Assembly (NCBI RefSeq): GCF_002632615.1
Contig: NZ_NITZ01000023.1
Coordinates: 1-64,000 of the forward strand
DNA: 64,000 bases
Direction: 5' to 3'
Origin: Xenorhabdus miraniensis
Lineage (GTDB): Bacteria; Pseudomonadota; Gammaproteobacteria; Enterobacterales; Enterobacteriaceae
In this document: piece by piece, positions 1-8,211 of the stretch
Layout: the number at the start of each line of letters is the position of its first letter
How positions within the stretch are numbered: the stretch's first letter is position 1
The notes under the pieces: generated by a model
Told to the model about the DNA's origin: nothing
Database searches by the model: none
Seen by the model: the letters and a program-made list of their open reading frames with translations, nothing else
Program-made: the position numbers and the translations under genes

Positions 1-282
1 GTTCCCCGACAACACAGTTCAGGCGGGAAAAGCCGTCTCTCTTCTCTAAGCAAACAGGGCAACCGTCATCTCCGAACGTTAATTATTCATGGTGCCCGCG
101 CGATGATGCAGGGCGTACAAAAACGGGATGACCCTTTAGGCGAGTGGCTAAGAACACGGATTACCCGATGTGGCCCCATAAAAGCCATCGTTGCTTTAGC
201 TAACAAGCTGACCCGAATTATCTGGCGTATTCTGACAGATGAGGTTGATTATGATATGAAAAAAGCTTTTGCTATCCATTAA
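1..282 (+). CDS. IS110-family transposase, C-terminal part (runs off left edge)
   Basis: Frame 1 is open from the first base to a TAA at 280-282, giving 93 residues. They carry the C-terminal signature of IS110/IS116/IS902 transposases: PRQHSSGGK near the start, then RTLIIHGARA and ALANKLTRIIWRIL. This is the part of the family that includes the conserved helix-rich tail; the N-terminal DEDD catalytic domain lies outside the window. Whether the full copy is intact cannot be judged. It is the first of four adjacent insertion-sequence pieces. Confidence 0.85.
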   Translation, partial: VPRQHSSGGKSRLSSLSKQGNRHLRTLIIHGARAMMQGVQKRDDPLGEWLRTRITRCGPIKAIVALANKLTRIIWRILTDEVDYDMKKAFAIH

Positions 283-520
283 TTAAATTAAGTGAATTGA
301 AACAGGCGCTTTAACCGAGTTTGCAAACACTGATGAAAAAACGGCTATCGGCCCTGCAATAACCTGAGTAAAACCTAGGTAGTCACATACCGATGACGGC
401 TGAGAAGGAAACAGGGTGCGGATGACATCATGGCGCGGGCAAATAAGTCCTTTATGACGCCGGATATATGGTAGCAAACCGTATCGACTCAATGCTTGCA
501 CAACCGGGGGCGTCCATATA
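283..520. other. Gap between IS110 tail and IS982 remnant
   Basis: No gene I can support. The first ~100 bases after the IS110 stop probably include that element's right end. The rest, up to the point where IS982 similarity begins at 521, has an open minus-strand frame without a recognisable family. It is probably debris from another insertion. Confidence 0.4.
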
Positions 521-989
521 TGGTTTTATGGTTTCAAGTTACACTTGCTTGTCAATCATCAGGGAGAAATTCTGGCGCTGAAAGTGACTGCCGGTAATGT
601 GGATGATCGGGAGCCCGTTCGCGAATTGACGACAGAATTAACAGGATCTCTGTACGGTGATAAAGGTTACCTGAGTCAAGAGCTCGCGGAGGATTTGGGC
701 AAAACCGGTGTCACTTTCATTACTCAAAAACGCCGAAATATGAAAGCCCGCCTGCAAGCTGCATGGGATAAGATGATGTTATCAAGGCGATTTATCATTG
801 AAACGATTAATGGGCAATTAAAAATAATTTCTCAAATAGAACACTCGCGCCACCGAAGTATCAACGGATTTTTGTTGACTGTGCTAGGTGGGGTGATTGC
901 TTACTGCCTTAAATGGAAGAAGCCATCACTGAAAGTGTTCTACTCAGAAGACGATTTTCCAATGACGGCTTAAACGGAATTCGGGTTAA
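521..989 (+). pseudogene. IS982-family transposase remnant, 5' truncated
   Basis: The reading frame carries IS982 similarity from the Trp codon at 521 (WFYGFKLHLLVN) to a TAA at 971-973. It contains the DDE-type GDKGYLSQ block and the highly conserved ETINGQLK...IEHSRHRS tail. About the first half of the usual ~290-residue transposase is missing. Bases 974-989 read AAACGGAATTCGGGT at the end, which resembles an IS982 terminal inverted repeat. They abut the interrupted IS630 gene on the other strand, so I infer that IS982 inserted into IS630 and was later truncated at its left end. Non-functional. Confidence 0.8.
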
Positions 990-1551
990 ATATTTTATGA
1001 CGACACCATCTAAGGTGACGAAGGTATTTTTGATAATGGCACCAATGACATTAATGCGGCCTTTGGCGTGCCAGTCATGCGTACCAAAACAGCGTAACCC
1101 TTTTTCCGAATATCCATGTTGACGTGGCATCGACTGAGCAAAACCACTTTCATCCAAATACACAATCGGCCTGCCAGCCCGTTCATAGTCGCTGATGCGC
1201 TCGATAAATGTCTGACGAGCCTGAAGATCAGCGCGAGGGTGTTTTAACGTTTTTTTTATGGGTGATCCGAAGCCGTTTCAAGGCGTAATGAATAGCCGAT
1301 TGTGAGACACCTAAACGTTTTGCTCTTTCCCATTGATAGTCATCGGGAAAGTTTTGGACATCCGCAATGAGCACCGCATCAGGGATTTTCGTGGCGGGTT
1401 TATCACGGGTCATGCAAGGTTCTATCTTATTGCACCACCGAAACAAGGTGCGCATGGAGATTTCAAAGTGGGCACTCGTTTGTTCGAAAGTCAACGAATG
1501 CTTGTCTTTGTATGCCAGTACTCTCTTTCGAAAATCTAAACTGTAGCCCAT
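990..1551 (-). pseudogene. IS630-family transposase, frameshifted and 3' truncated
   Basis: The start at 1551 gives a helix-turn-helix N-terminus (GYSLDFRKRVLAY...LFRWCNKIEP). This frame stops at 1228. A -1 shift at an eight-A run (minus strand, 1250-1257) restores the rest of the protein: KTLKHPRADLQARQ, then AGRPIVYLDESGFAQSM and HDWHAKGRINVIGA, which includes the first DDE aspartate. The family is known for two-frame transposases joined by slippage on A-rich runs, so the shift could be programmed rather than damage. The gene is cut after ...GVVIK by the IS982 end near 990, so it is dead here. Confidence 0.8.
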
Positions 1552-1595
1552 CTCGTGTTATGCCTTGTCGTCTAGGGTTTAGGTATTATGTCATA

Positions 1596-1988
1596 TTAAT
1601 ATGATTTAGCTATATATTCCTGTATCCGAGTTGTATTTTTCCCCACTATATCAACGTAATATCCTCTGCACCAAAACTCACGATGGCGATATTTGAATTT
1701 TAGATCGCCAAATTGTTCATAAAGCATCAGGCTACTTTTACCTTTCAGATACCCCATAAAACTTGACACACTCATTTTTGGCGGAATTTCCAGAAGCATG
1801 TGGATGTGGTCCACACAACACTCTGCCTCCAGTATGTTCACGTTTTTCCATTCACATCGCTTTCTTAATATGCTTCCTATCGCTCTGCGTTTTTCCCCGT
1901 AGAACACCTGCCTCCGGTATTTTGGGGCAAAGACGATGTGATATTTACAGTTCCATCGGGTATGCGCTAAACTTTTCTCATCCCTCAT
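1596..1988 (-). pseudogene. tnpA: IS200/IS605-family TnpA (Y1 HUH transposase), slightly truncated
   Basis: 130 residues with the single-strand transposase signatures: the HUH motif as HIH in VDHIHMLLEIPP, and the catalytic tyrosine region in GYYVDIVGKNTTRIQEYI. IS200 TnpA is usually about 150 residues. This one stops right after EYIAKSY, and an IS630 end lies only ~40 bases further on, so about 20 C-terminal residues and the IS right end appear lost. The start at 1988 has a G-rich ribosome-binding site (AAAGGGGG). Possibly still able to make protein, but probably unable to move. Confidence 0.8.
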
Positions 1989-2103
1989 TGTGGGACCCCC
2001 TTTCGATTTCTTGATTCACTTTTGCAGTTGCCAGACAGCAAGGTGTTTTAACAAATCAAAAGGGGTTTTTATAGCCGCTTCATCGCTGAAAGCTCTACGG
2101 AAC

Positions 2104-2122
2104 CCCCCTGCCTAGCAGGGGG
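2104..2122. repeat. Stem-loop at probable IS200 left end / terminator
   Basis: Perfect 8-bp GC-rich stem (CCCCCTGC / GCAGGGGG, loop CTA) followed on the plus strand by TTTT. IS200 elements carry a hairpin upstream of tnpA at the left end that also blocks incoming transcription, and this position fits that. It also lies downstream of the minus-strand FAD oxidase gene and could help end that operon. Confidence 0.55.
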
Positions 2123-2248
2123 TTTTCTATATACAATAATCTCCGGCACGGCAGAACCGGAGTTTTTCTCCGGCCTCCTGTGGGAAATGACTTTAACGGC
2201 AGTGCAGAGCACATGATAACGGCCTCTCAGCTAATGCAAATCAGCCAC

Positions 2249-3790
2249 TCAGAACGAAACGATATCTGCCGGATTAAGTGTGCTTATCACACCCAGAGCG
2301 CCTTTAATTAATGGAATAGCCACCGGAGAGAGATAGGAGCCCAGCGGAATACTCGTGTGGTCGATGCGGGTAAGCATGGTAAAGTCGTGGTTGCGCCCGG
2401 TGAGATCGTCGCTGATGGCTTTGCCAATACGCACCGTCTGCGCTACTCCATGACCGCTCCAGCCATGCACCATATATACAGGGACACTATCACCACTTTT
2501 ACGGGCATCGGTGGCACCGTTCAGGGTCAGATCGCTAATCCCGCCCCAAGAGTATTCCAGTTCGGGTTTTTCCAGATGCGGGAACACGGTTCTGATACGA
2601 TCAAGCAAATAATTGTTCACATCACGTGGTGACCAGGAGTTACCGGTGCCCTGTCCACCAAACAGCAGGCGGTTGTTGCGCACCGTGCGATAATAGTCTA
2701 TCTGTAACTGTGTATCGTAGACCGGCAAATCCGACGGGATTAGCTCTTTGCTCTCCACTGGCAACGGCGGAGTTACCGCCACATAGGTGAAAAAAGGGAC
2801 TGTAGTGGAAGGGCCGGAGATAAACTCACCAGTGGAACCATGCACCCCCAGTACTACGGCTTGACTCGCCCTGATAACTCCCCGTTCAGTTTCTATGACT
2901 GTACTGCCGGTATCTTGCCTGATTCCCTTTACTTTCGTACCGTCATAGACTCGTCCACCCAGTTTGGCAAAACCATAAACCAAGCCTCGCAGCAGCGCCA
3001 GAGGCTGAACTTGTCCACCGATGCTATCGATATTGGCACCATGATAGATACTCGAACGCACATATTCTTCCTGCAATTCGTGTGGCCCAATCACCTTTAC
3101 CGCCGTATCTCCCAGCTGGCGCCGGGCATCAGCATTAGCGACTAATGGCCCCATATGGCCTGGATGTATCGCTGCGGTAATATGACCATATTTGCGGTCA
3201 CATTCAAAACCGTAACGCTCGCGAAGTTCATCCACAAGATTCATTGCTTCAATCGATGCAAAGCGCCATAAGCGTTTGGCCTCATCGGGTGAAAATTCCT
3301 CCAGTATGGTTTCAGCTGCCCAGCGGGCAATTCCGGGGGTTATCTGCCCCCCATTACGGCCAGAGGCTCCCGACCCAATATTATCCTTTTCAACCAGAAT
3401 CACATCCACGCCCGCTTCAGCAAGATGCAATGCAGTGGAAGCACCCAGCAACCCGCCGCCAATGACTACAACCTCACAGCTCTGATCTCTGGAAAAACTT
3501 CCAAAAGCCGGCCAATCAGCCAAAGAGGCCTCATAGTAGTTGGCGGGCATGGAGTTGGCACCCATGTCTCTATGCCAACTCCAGATGCGCGGATCTAACC
3601 CTAACCGACTTGTTCTGTGCTGTGCATCCTGCAACAGCGTCGGCCGGAGTTGGTCAATATTGACGGCCGGAGCATCAACCGCAGTTAAGGTCCGGGCAAG
3701 CAGAGATGTAGTAGGAAGTATGGATGAGAGTACTCCCGCTCCTGCGAGGGTCGCGGCAGTAGAGATAAAATCTCTTCTGTTCATTGCCAT
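2249..3790 (-). CDS. Tat-exported FAD-dependent amine oxidase (PuuB/OrdL-like, DAO family)
   Basis: 513 residues. The N-terminus MAMNRRDFISTAATLAGAG is a twin-arginine signal (NRRDFI) with a hydrophobic stretch, so export in folded form is likely. From about residue 105 comes a Rossmann FAD-binding motif (VVIGGGLLGASTALHLAEAG), then GSGASGRNGGQ, typical of the glycine/D-amino-acid oxidase family and gamma-glutamylputrescine oxidases. The C-terminal GWSGHG block is also family-typical. The start at 3790 has a good AAGGAG site. The neighbours (class III aminotransferase, aminoaldehyde dehydrogenase) point to oxidation of a polyamine-like amine. A Tat signal is unusual for PuuB, which is cytosolic, so the substrate may be oxidised in the periplasm. 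The exact substrate is unknown. Confidence 0.8.
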   Translation of the reverse strand: MAMNRRDFISTAATLAGAGVLSSILPTTSLLARTLTAVDAPAVNIDQLRPTLLQDAQHRTSRLGLDPRIWSWHRDMGANSMPANYYEASLADWPAFGSFSRDQSCEVVVIGGGLLGASTALHLAEAGVDVILVEKDNIGSGASGRNGGQITPGIARWAAETILEEFSPDEAKRLWRFASIEAMNLVDELRERYGFECDRKYGHITAAIHPGHMGPLVANADARRQLGDTAVKVIGPHELQEEYVRSSIYHGANIDSIGGQVQPLALLRGLVYGFAKLGGRVYDGTKVKGIRQDTGSTVIETERGVIRASQAVVLGVHGSTGEFISGPSTTVPFFTYVAVTPPLPVESKELIPSDLPVYDTQLQIDYYRTVRNNRLLFGGQGTGNSWSPRDVNNYLLDRIRTVFPHLEKPELEYSWGGISDLTLNGATDARKSGDSVPVYMVHGWSGHGVAQTVRIGKAISDDLTGRNHDFTMLTRIDHTSIPLGSYLSPVAIPLIKGALGVISTLNPADIVSF

Positions 3791-3815
3791 TTCAGCACTC
3801 CTTTATGACCGGAAA

Positions 3816-4214
3816 TTACCCGTTAGTCTGGCCCGGAGTATTTCCCTGTGAGTGAATCCGGTTTTCTGAACTGTATTTATTGCTGTCCGCCTGCCCTTTC
3901 AGAGTGGCGAGAATCAGTAAGATAACAGTGCCAACAAACGGGATAAGATGTAACAGTAGCCACCAGGCGCTACAGTTGATATCGTGCAGGCGGCGGGCAT
4001 TTACCGCCAGTGCAGGCAAAAATGTGATCAGCAGATAGATAGCGCTGAACCAGCCCATATAAATTTCGGGATTGGCAACAGCAAACAACCTTTCCAGGAA
4101 AGAAATGATGAGAACAGCCAGGATCTGAAACAGAACGAAATACCAGAACTCCTTACGCTGGGCCCGCCCCCTGAAGCAGGTATAATTTTTTAATACGTTT
4201 AAATACCAGTGCAT
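3816..4214 (-). CDS. DUF805 family small membrane protein
   Basis: 132 residues. FRGRAQRKEFWYFVLF near the N-terminus and ARRLHDINCSAWWLLLHLIPFVG are the two hallmark blocks of DUF805 (YhaH-like) inner-membrane proteins. Three or four hydrophobic segments and a polar C-terminal tail follow this pattern. The start at 4214 has an AGAGGA site. It ends 25 bases before the oxidase gene, so the two are probably co-transcribed. The molecular role of the family is not established, and its presence in an amine-catabolism operon gives no clear clue. Confidence 0.75.
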   Translation of the reverse strand: MHWYLNVLKNYTCFRGRAQRKEFWYFVLFQILAVLIISFLERLFAVANPEIYMGWFSAIYLLITFLPALAVNARRLHDINCSAWWLLLHLIPFVGTVILLILATLKGQADSNKYSSENRIHSQGNTPGQTNG

Positions 4215-4479
4215 TGTTATCCTCTCTTTTGAACCAGCGGTTTACCCCTGCCACCACGCGCATTTTGGGTTAATCCTTCTTTAGCTGTCTCCGGTTATAG
4301 TTATTTTCGGTTACAGTTATCTCCGGTTACGCGGCAGAATAGCCATTTGAGGGAAAATGCTGAGCAAACCAAACACTGACTCACTCAGCATCACTCTTAC
4401 ACTGACGCAGCATCGTCTGTTGACGAAGTGATAACTTCGTCGTTGGAACAACTCCCTGAGTTTTAAACCATTACTTTCC

Positions 4480-5757
4480 CTATTTACGGTTCAGATCGAG
4501 CAGCACAGATTTCAGAATGTTGAGTGCCTCATCAAAAACATCATTTTGTATGGTCAGCGGTGGAAGGAAACGGATCACGTTGCCGTGTACACCGCACGTC
4601 AACAGAATCAGCCCACGCTCCAGCGCCTTCTGACGCACCATGTTGGTAAAATCGGCATCGGGTTCCTGACTATCCGCACGGTTAAATTCCACAGCAATCA
4701 TCAATCCAAGCCCACGCACATCGGCGATCTGCGGGACACGCGGTCGTAGTTCATGCAGACATTGTTTTAACCGCTCTCCCAGCTGCGTCGCACGCGCAGC
4801 CAGCTTCTCTTCCTCGATCACATCCAGCACCGCATGGCTAGCCGCAATCGCCACCGGATTACCTCCATAAGTTCCCCCCAAGCCACCCGGCACCACAGCG
4901 TCCATCAGCTCTGCTCGCCCTGTTACAGCCGCCAGCGGTAATCCCCCCGCCAGACCTTTTGCCATCGTGGTTAGATCGGCCGAAACTTCATGATGTTCCA
5001 TGGCAAACAGTTTGCCCGTACGCGCGAAACCGGTCTGGATCTCATCGGCAATGAGTACAATACCGTAGCGATCGGCAATTTCGCGCAGGGATTTGAGTAG
5101 CTCAGGAGGCGCAGGATAGAAACCACCTTCTCCCTGTACTGGTTCAATGATAATGGCGGCAATACGAGTGGGCTCGATATCGGTTTTGAAGAGATCCTCC
5201 AGCGCGTTCAGCGTCTGTTCCACGCTGATACCGCGTAGTCCTACCGGAAACGGGACACGGTAAACGTCGCTAACCAGCGGGCCGAACCCTATTTTATATG
5301 GCGTAACTTTGCCGGTTAATGACATACCGAGGAAGGTACGGCCATGAAAAGCGCCGCTGAAAGCCACCACACCGCTGCGCCCGGTAGCAGCACGCGCGAT
5401 CTTCACAGCATTTTCTACTGCCTCAGCTCCGGTGGTAACAAAGACAGTCTTCTTCACAAAATTACCCGGCACCAGACGGTTCAGTCGTTCGGCTAATGCT
5501 ACATAATTTTCATAAGGCACGACCTGATGACAGGTATGGGTAAACTGTTCCAACTGCTCTCTGGCTGCGGCAATGACACGCGGGTGACGGTGACCTGTAT
5601 TCACCACGGCGATACCGGCTGCAAAATCAATATAGCGTTGCCCCTGAGCATTCCAGATTTCAGCATTTTCCGCACGTTCAACATAGACTTGTGTGGTCAC
5701 GCCAACGCCTTTTGCGATAGCCGCATTGCGCCTTTTAGCTAACATAGATTCAGTCAT
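4480..5757 (-). CDS. gabT: Class III PLP aminotransferase, 4-aminobutyrate type (GabT/PuuE-like)
   Basis: 425 residues from the ATG at 5757 (MTESMLAKRRNAAI), which has a GAGGAG site; a longer upstream frame exists but lacks this support. The sequence is colinear with GabT/PuuE: AGIAVVNTGHRHP, the cofactor-phosphate block TTGAEAVENAVKIAR, GAFHGRT, IIEPVQGEGGF, ADEIQTGFARTG, and the PLP lysine in TTMAKGLAGG. The usual reaction transfers the amino group of 4-aminobutyrate to 2-oxoglutarate, giving succinate semialdehyde and glutamate. With the aldehyde dehydrogenase and amine oxidase in the same operon, it fits a putrescine/GABA degradation route. A related omega-amino acid could also be the substrate. 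Confidence 0.85.
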   Translation of the reverse strand: MTESMLAKRRNAAIAKGVGVTTQVYVERAENAEIWNAQGQRYIDFAAGIAVVNTGHRHPRVIAAAREQLEQFTHTCHQVVPYENYVALAERLNRLVPGNFVKKTVFVTTGAEAVENAVKIARAATGRSGVVAFSGAFHGRTFLGMSLTGKVTPYKIGFGPLVSDVYRVPFPVGLRGISVEQTLNALEDLFKTDIEPTRIAAIIIEPVQGEGGFYPAPPELLKSLREIADRYGIVLIADEIQTGFARTGKLFAMEHHEVSADLTTMAKGLAGGLPLAAVTGRAELMDAVVPGGLGGTYGGNPVAIAASHAVLDVIEEEKLAARATQLGERLKQCLHELRPRVPQIADVRGLGLMIAVEFNRADSQEPDADFTNMVRQKALERGLILLTCGVHGNVIRFLPPLTIQNDVFDEALNILKSVLLDLNRK

Positions 5758-5794
5758 AAAGTAGAAACTCCTCAGCAATCTGAATAAATGGGCT

Positions 5795-6547
5795 TCAGCA
5801 GACAAACGCCCTGTGTGATTCAGTGTGTGATGACGGTAGAATCACCAGACGCAGTGAAGGTACTTCTCCATCTGCCGATCGGTTAACGTCTTGGCCCTTC
5901 AATAGCGAGCCTGAACGTACTCCCGGTACTGTTGAAGTCACGACACGTGCATCATCATTAATGATTAATGCTGGCTGACCGATAGCGCCCAAAGCCGGAA
6001 GAAGTAACCGATCCAGCGTCGAAACCAGCATATCCACCGCCGCAACACCGACAAACGCCTCATTGATAAGCACCGGATGGGCTATGGTAATTGTGTAGGC
6101 GCCGTTGCAGACATAATCCACATAAGGGCCATCGATGACGGGAAGGTGACGACTGGCCGGCTGCCGGAACCACTCAAACAACCGGAAATCCAAGCGCCGG
6201 CGCTGCTCCTGATTATGTTCCAGCTGTGCATACTGAATGGTATTCCCTTCCTGCCGCCACCACTCCAGCGTCCAGTAACCTCCCTGCTCCTCAACCGTCT
6301 TCGTTACCGCATAGCTGGCAAATCCTGCCCCGTTACACCAGGCGTTGTTACGCAGTACATCGTGGATATGTTCTTGTAATGCGCCGCGCTGCTCCCGTGC
6401 CAAGCGGACACCTTCCGTATGATATAACGGCTGCCCCAATAAAATACGCGCTGCCTTATCTGCCAGAGCTGCGGTGGCCTGCTGCGCCGCGACTAAGATA
6501 TCGTCCAGAATGCCTCTGGCCCGTTCTACGTGTATGTCGTTGTACAT
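5795..6547 (-). CDS. Cache-domain ligand-binding protein without membrane anchor
   Basis: 250 residues. The middle (VIDGPYVDYVCNGAYTITIAHPVLINEAFVGVAAVDM) has the pattern of a PDC-type Cache sensor: a Y..GPY/DY...I..A.PV...G..GV...D motif. Unlike most Cache domains it has no signal peptide, no transmembrane helices and no output domain, so it should be cytosolic. The start at 6547 has a strong GGAGGG site. It lies 36 bases after the GntR regulator gene and 37 before the aminotransferase. I infer that it may sense or buffer an operon metabolite and perhaps pass the signal to the regulator; nothing shows this directly. Confidence 0.65.
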   Translation of the reverse strand: MYNDIHVERARGILDDILVAAQQATAALADKAARILLGQPLYHTEGVRLAREQRGALQEHIHDVLRNNAWCNGAGFASYAVTKTVEEQGGYWTLEWWRQEGNTIQYAQLEHNQEQRRRLDFRLFEWFRQPASRHLPVIDGPYVDYVCNGAYTITIAHPVLINEAFVGVAAVDMLVSTLDRLLLPALGAIGQPALIINDDARVVTSTVPGVRSGSLLKGQDVNRSADGEVPSLRLVILPSSHTESHRAFVC

Positions 6548-6583
6548 ATCCCTCCCCCCTCTCTTGGGATGAATGCAGCCACA

Positions 6584-7339
6584 TTACTCGTGATCAGATC
6601 TCTGCAAGAATGGCGCATCAGTATCCATACGCAATTTGTATTCAAGCAGGTGGTCGGTAATTCGGGTAATCATCTTCTGTGCCAACTGATAACAAGCGAG
6701 GTCATCACCCTGATACAGAGAGGCCAGAAGTGTACGCCAGGCGGCGGAAACCTCGCTGTGAATGGCAGTCTCTCGGTACAGAAACACCATCAAAGGTGCC
6801 CATTCGACCTGAATCTCCAGCTCCTGATTGGCAAGTCTGGCCGACTGTGCCTGGGATGCCAGAGTTAACAGACAGCGCATATCTGCTTGTATACGAGCAT
6901 CCGGTTGCGTTGCGGCTGCAAAACTGTCGATCAGTTGCCCAAGTTTTCTCAGTTCACCCGGCGTTGAACGTTGAGCCGCAAGCCTCGCGCTGTGACCGAT
7001 CACTGCACAGTGAAATTCGCTGAAATCTGCCAGTTCGCCTGAAGCCATCAACTGCAACGGGTGATATTTCCGCATTGTCTCAACGGGAACCTGACACACA
7101 AAACTACCGCCATAACGTCCGCGCCGAGTATCGATCAACTGTCTGGCGCGCAGCGTGTTCAGGGCATCACGAACCGTTACCGGTGACACACCCAACAATC
7201 GCGATAGCTCGTTCTCGTTAGGCAGCTGCTCATCGGTCTGCAATATCCCGGAGATGATCGCGTTACTTAAACGTTCCACAACCTGTTCTGTCCGGGTAGC
7301 CTGATCCAGTGGTGCGTAGACGATAGAATATGTCGTCAT
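6584..7339 (-). CDS. GntR-family (FadR-type) transcription regulator
   Basis: 251 residues. The N-terminal winged helix (residues ~15-85) contains QLPNENELSRLLGVSPVTVRDALNTL and RRGRYGGSFV, classic GntR. The all-helical C-terminal part resembles the FCD ligand-binding domain, although its usual metal-binding histidines are not obvious. It sits in the middle of the amine-catabolism operon and most likely controls it in response to an acid or amine intermediate. The tandem 14-bp repeats at 9839-9880 or sites nearer 9700 are possible operators. The ligand is unknown. Confidence 0.8.
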   Translation of the reverse strand: MTTYSIVYAPLDQATRTEQVVERLSNAIISGILQTDEQLPNENELSRLLGVSPVTVRDALNTLRARQLIDTRRGRYGGSFVCQVPVETMRKYHPLQLMASGELADFSEFHCAVIGHSARLAAQRSTPGELRKLGQLIDSFAAATQPDARIQADMRCLLTLASQAQSARLANQELEIQVEWAPLMVFLYRETAIHSEVSAAWRTLLASLYQGDDLACYQLAQKMITRITDHLLEYKLRMDTDAPFLQRSDHE

Positions 7340-7392
7340 TCTCTAATTCCTGATTGAAATGACATGAGATTTCAGCATGTCCTCATACAACG

Positions 7393-8196
7393 CTAAAAAA
7401 TACCGTGGCGATGCAGCGCTTGCGCATCCTCTGGCACCGGAGAGATAGCATCCCAAAGCTCAGCCACTTTGCCGTTCTCAACACGCCATAGCTCAAAGTA
7501 GCTGTGACGTGCTCCGGCAATACTTCCCTCTGAGTGGGTCAGAACAAACTGTCCGTCGGCTACTGTATGGTGGATTTTTGCATAATGCAGGCCCTGCCCT
7601 TCATCCCTGAGTTGCTTAAGAAACGCAATGACCTCAGCTGTTCCATCGGGAATATCGGGGCTGTGCTGGCGAAACGCCTCACCATTGGTGTAGTTTCCAA
7701 ACTCATCATAATGCCCTTCGATCAGGGTACGCGTGAAAAAATTAACCACCAGTTCTCGGTTCTTCTCTCTGTCATGGTTATGGCCCGTTTCAGTCGGGCC
7801 GTCTAACTGAGTTCGGCCACTGGCATTGGGCGCAGACTGCGGCACTAAGCCATCCCAGTGCTCCACGATTAAACCATCGGCAACCCGGTACAGATCGAAA
7901 CCGACCAACGGCTGATCGTCTAACCCCGTAAAACGGCCGTGGATAGCAACCAGATCTCCGTCCTGTAGTACGCGATACGTTTCATGGTGCAGTGCAGGAT
8001 GTGTCTGAACTAGCTCACGCAGACCAGTAAGGCCATCTTTGACCAATGGGGAATGTTCAATGAAATTCGGCGCAAAATAACGCTCAAGCGCCCCCACATC
8101 ACGGTCAGTAAACAGCTCGTGGTGCGCGCGTGACACTATGTTTCGTAAAGAATTGTTCCATGAAGAACCGTCACGCAAAGATCTATTTTGATTCAT
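7393..8196 (-). CDS. Duplicated SnoaL-like (NTF2-fold) protein
   Basis: 267 residues made of two SnoaL/NTF2-like halves. The first (about 20-130) contains YFAPNFIEHSP and VEHWDGL; the second (about 145-260) contains FRQHSPDIPDG and VAELWDAI. Proteins like this are called SnoaL-like polyketide cyclase or NTF2 family, but their roles in catabolic operons are usually undefined. The start at 8196 has an AGGAC site and follows the dehydrogenase stop by 15 bases, so it is co-transcribed. It may bind or isomerise a small intermediate; function not assigned. Confidence 0.75.
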   Translation of the reverse strand: MNQNRSLRDGSSWNNSLRNIVSRAHHELFTDRDVGALERYFAPNFIEHSPLVKDGLTGLRELVQTHPALHHETYRVLQDGDLVAIHGRFTGLDDQPLVGFDLYRVADGLIVEHWDGLVPQSAPNASGRTQLDGPTETGHNHDREKNRELVVNFFTRTLIEGHYDEFGNYTNGEAFRQHSPDIPDGTAEVIAFLKQLRDEGQGLHYAKIHHTVADGQFVLTHSEGSIAGARHSYFELWRVENGKVAELWDAISPVPEDAQALHRHGIF

Positions 8197-8211
8197 TATG
8201 GGTGTCCTGTA

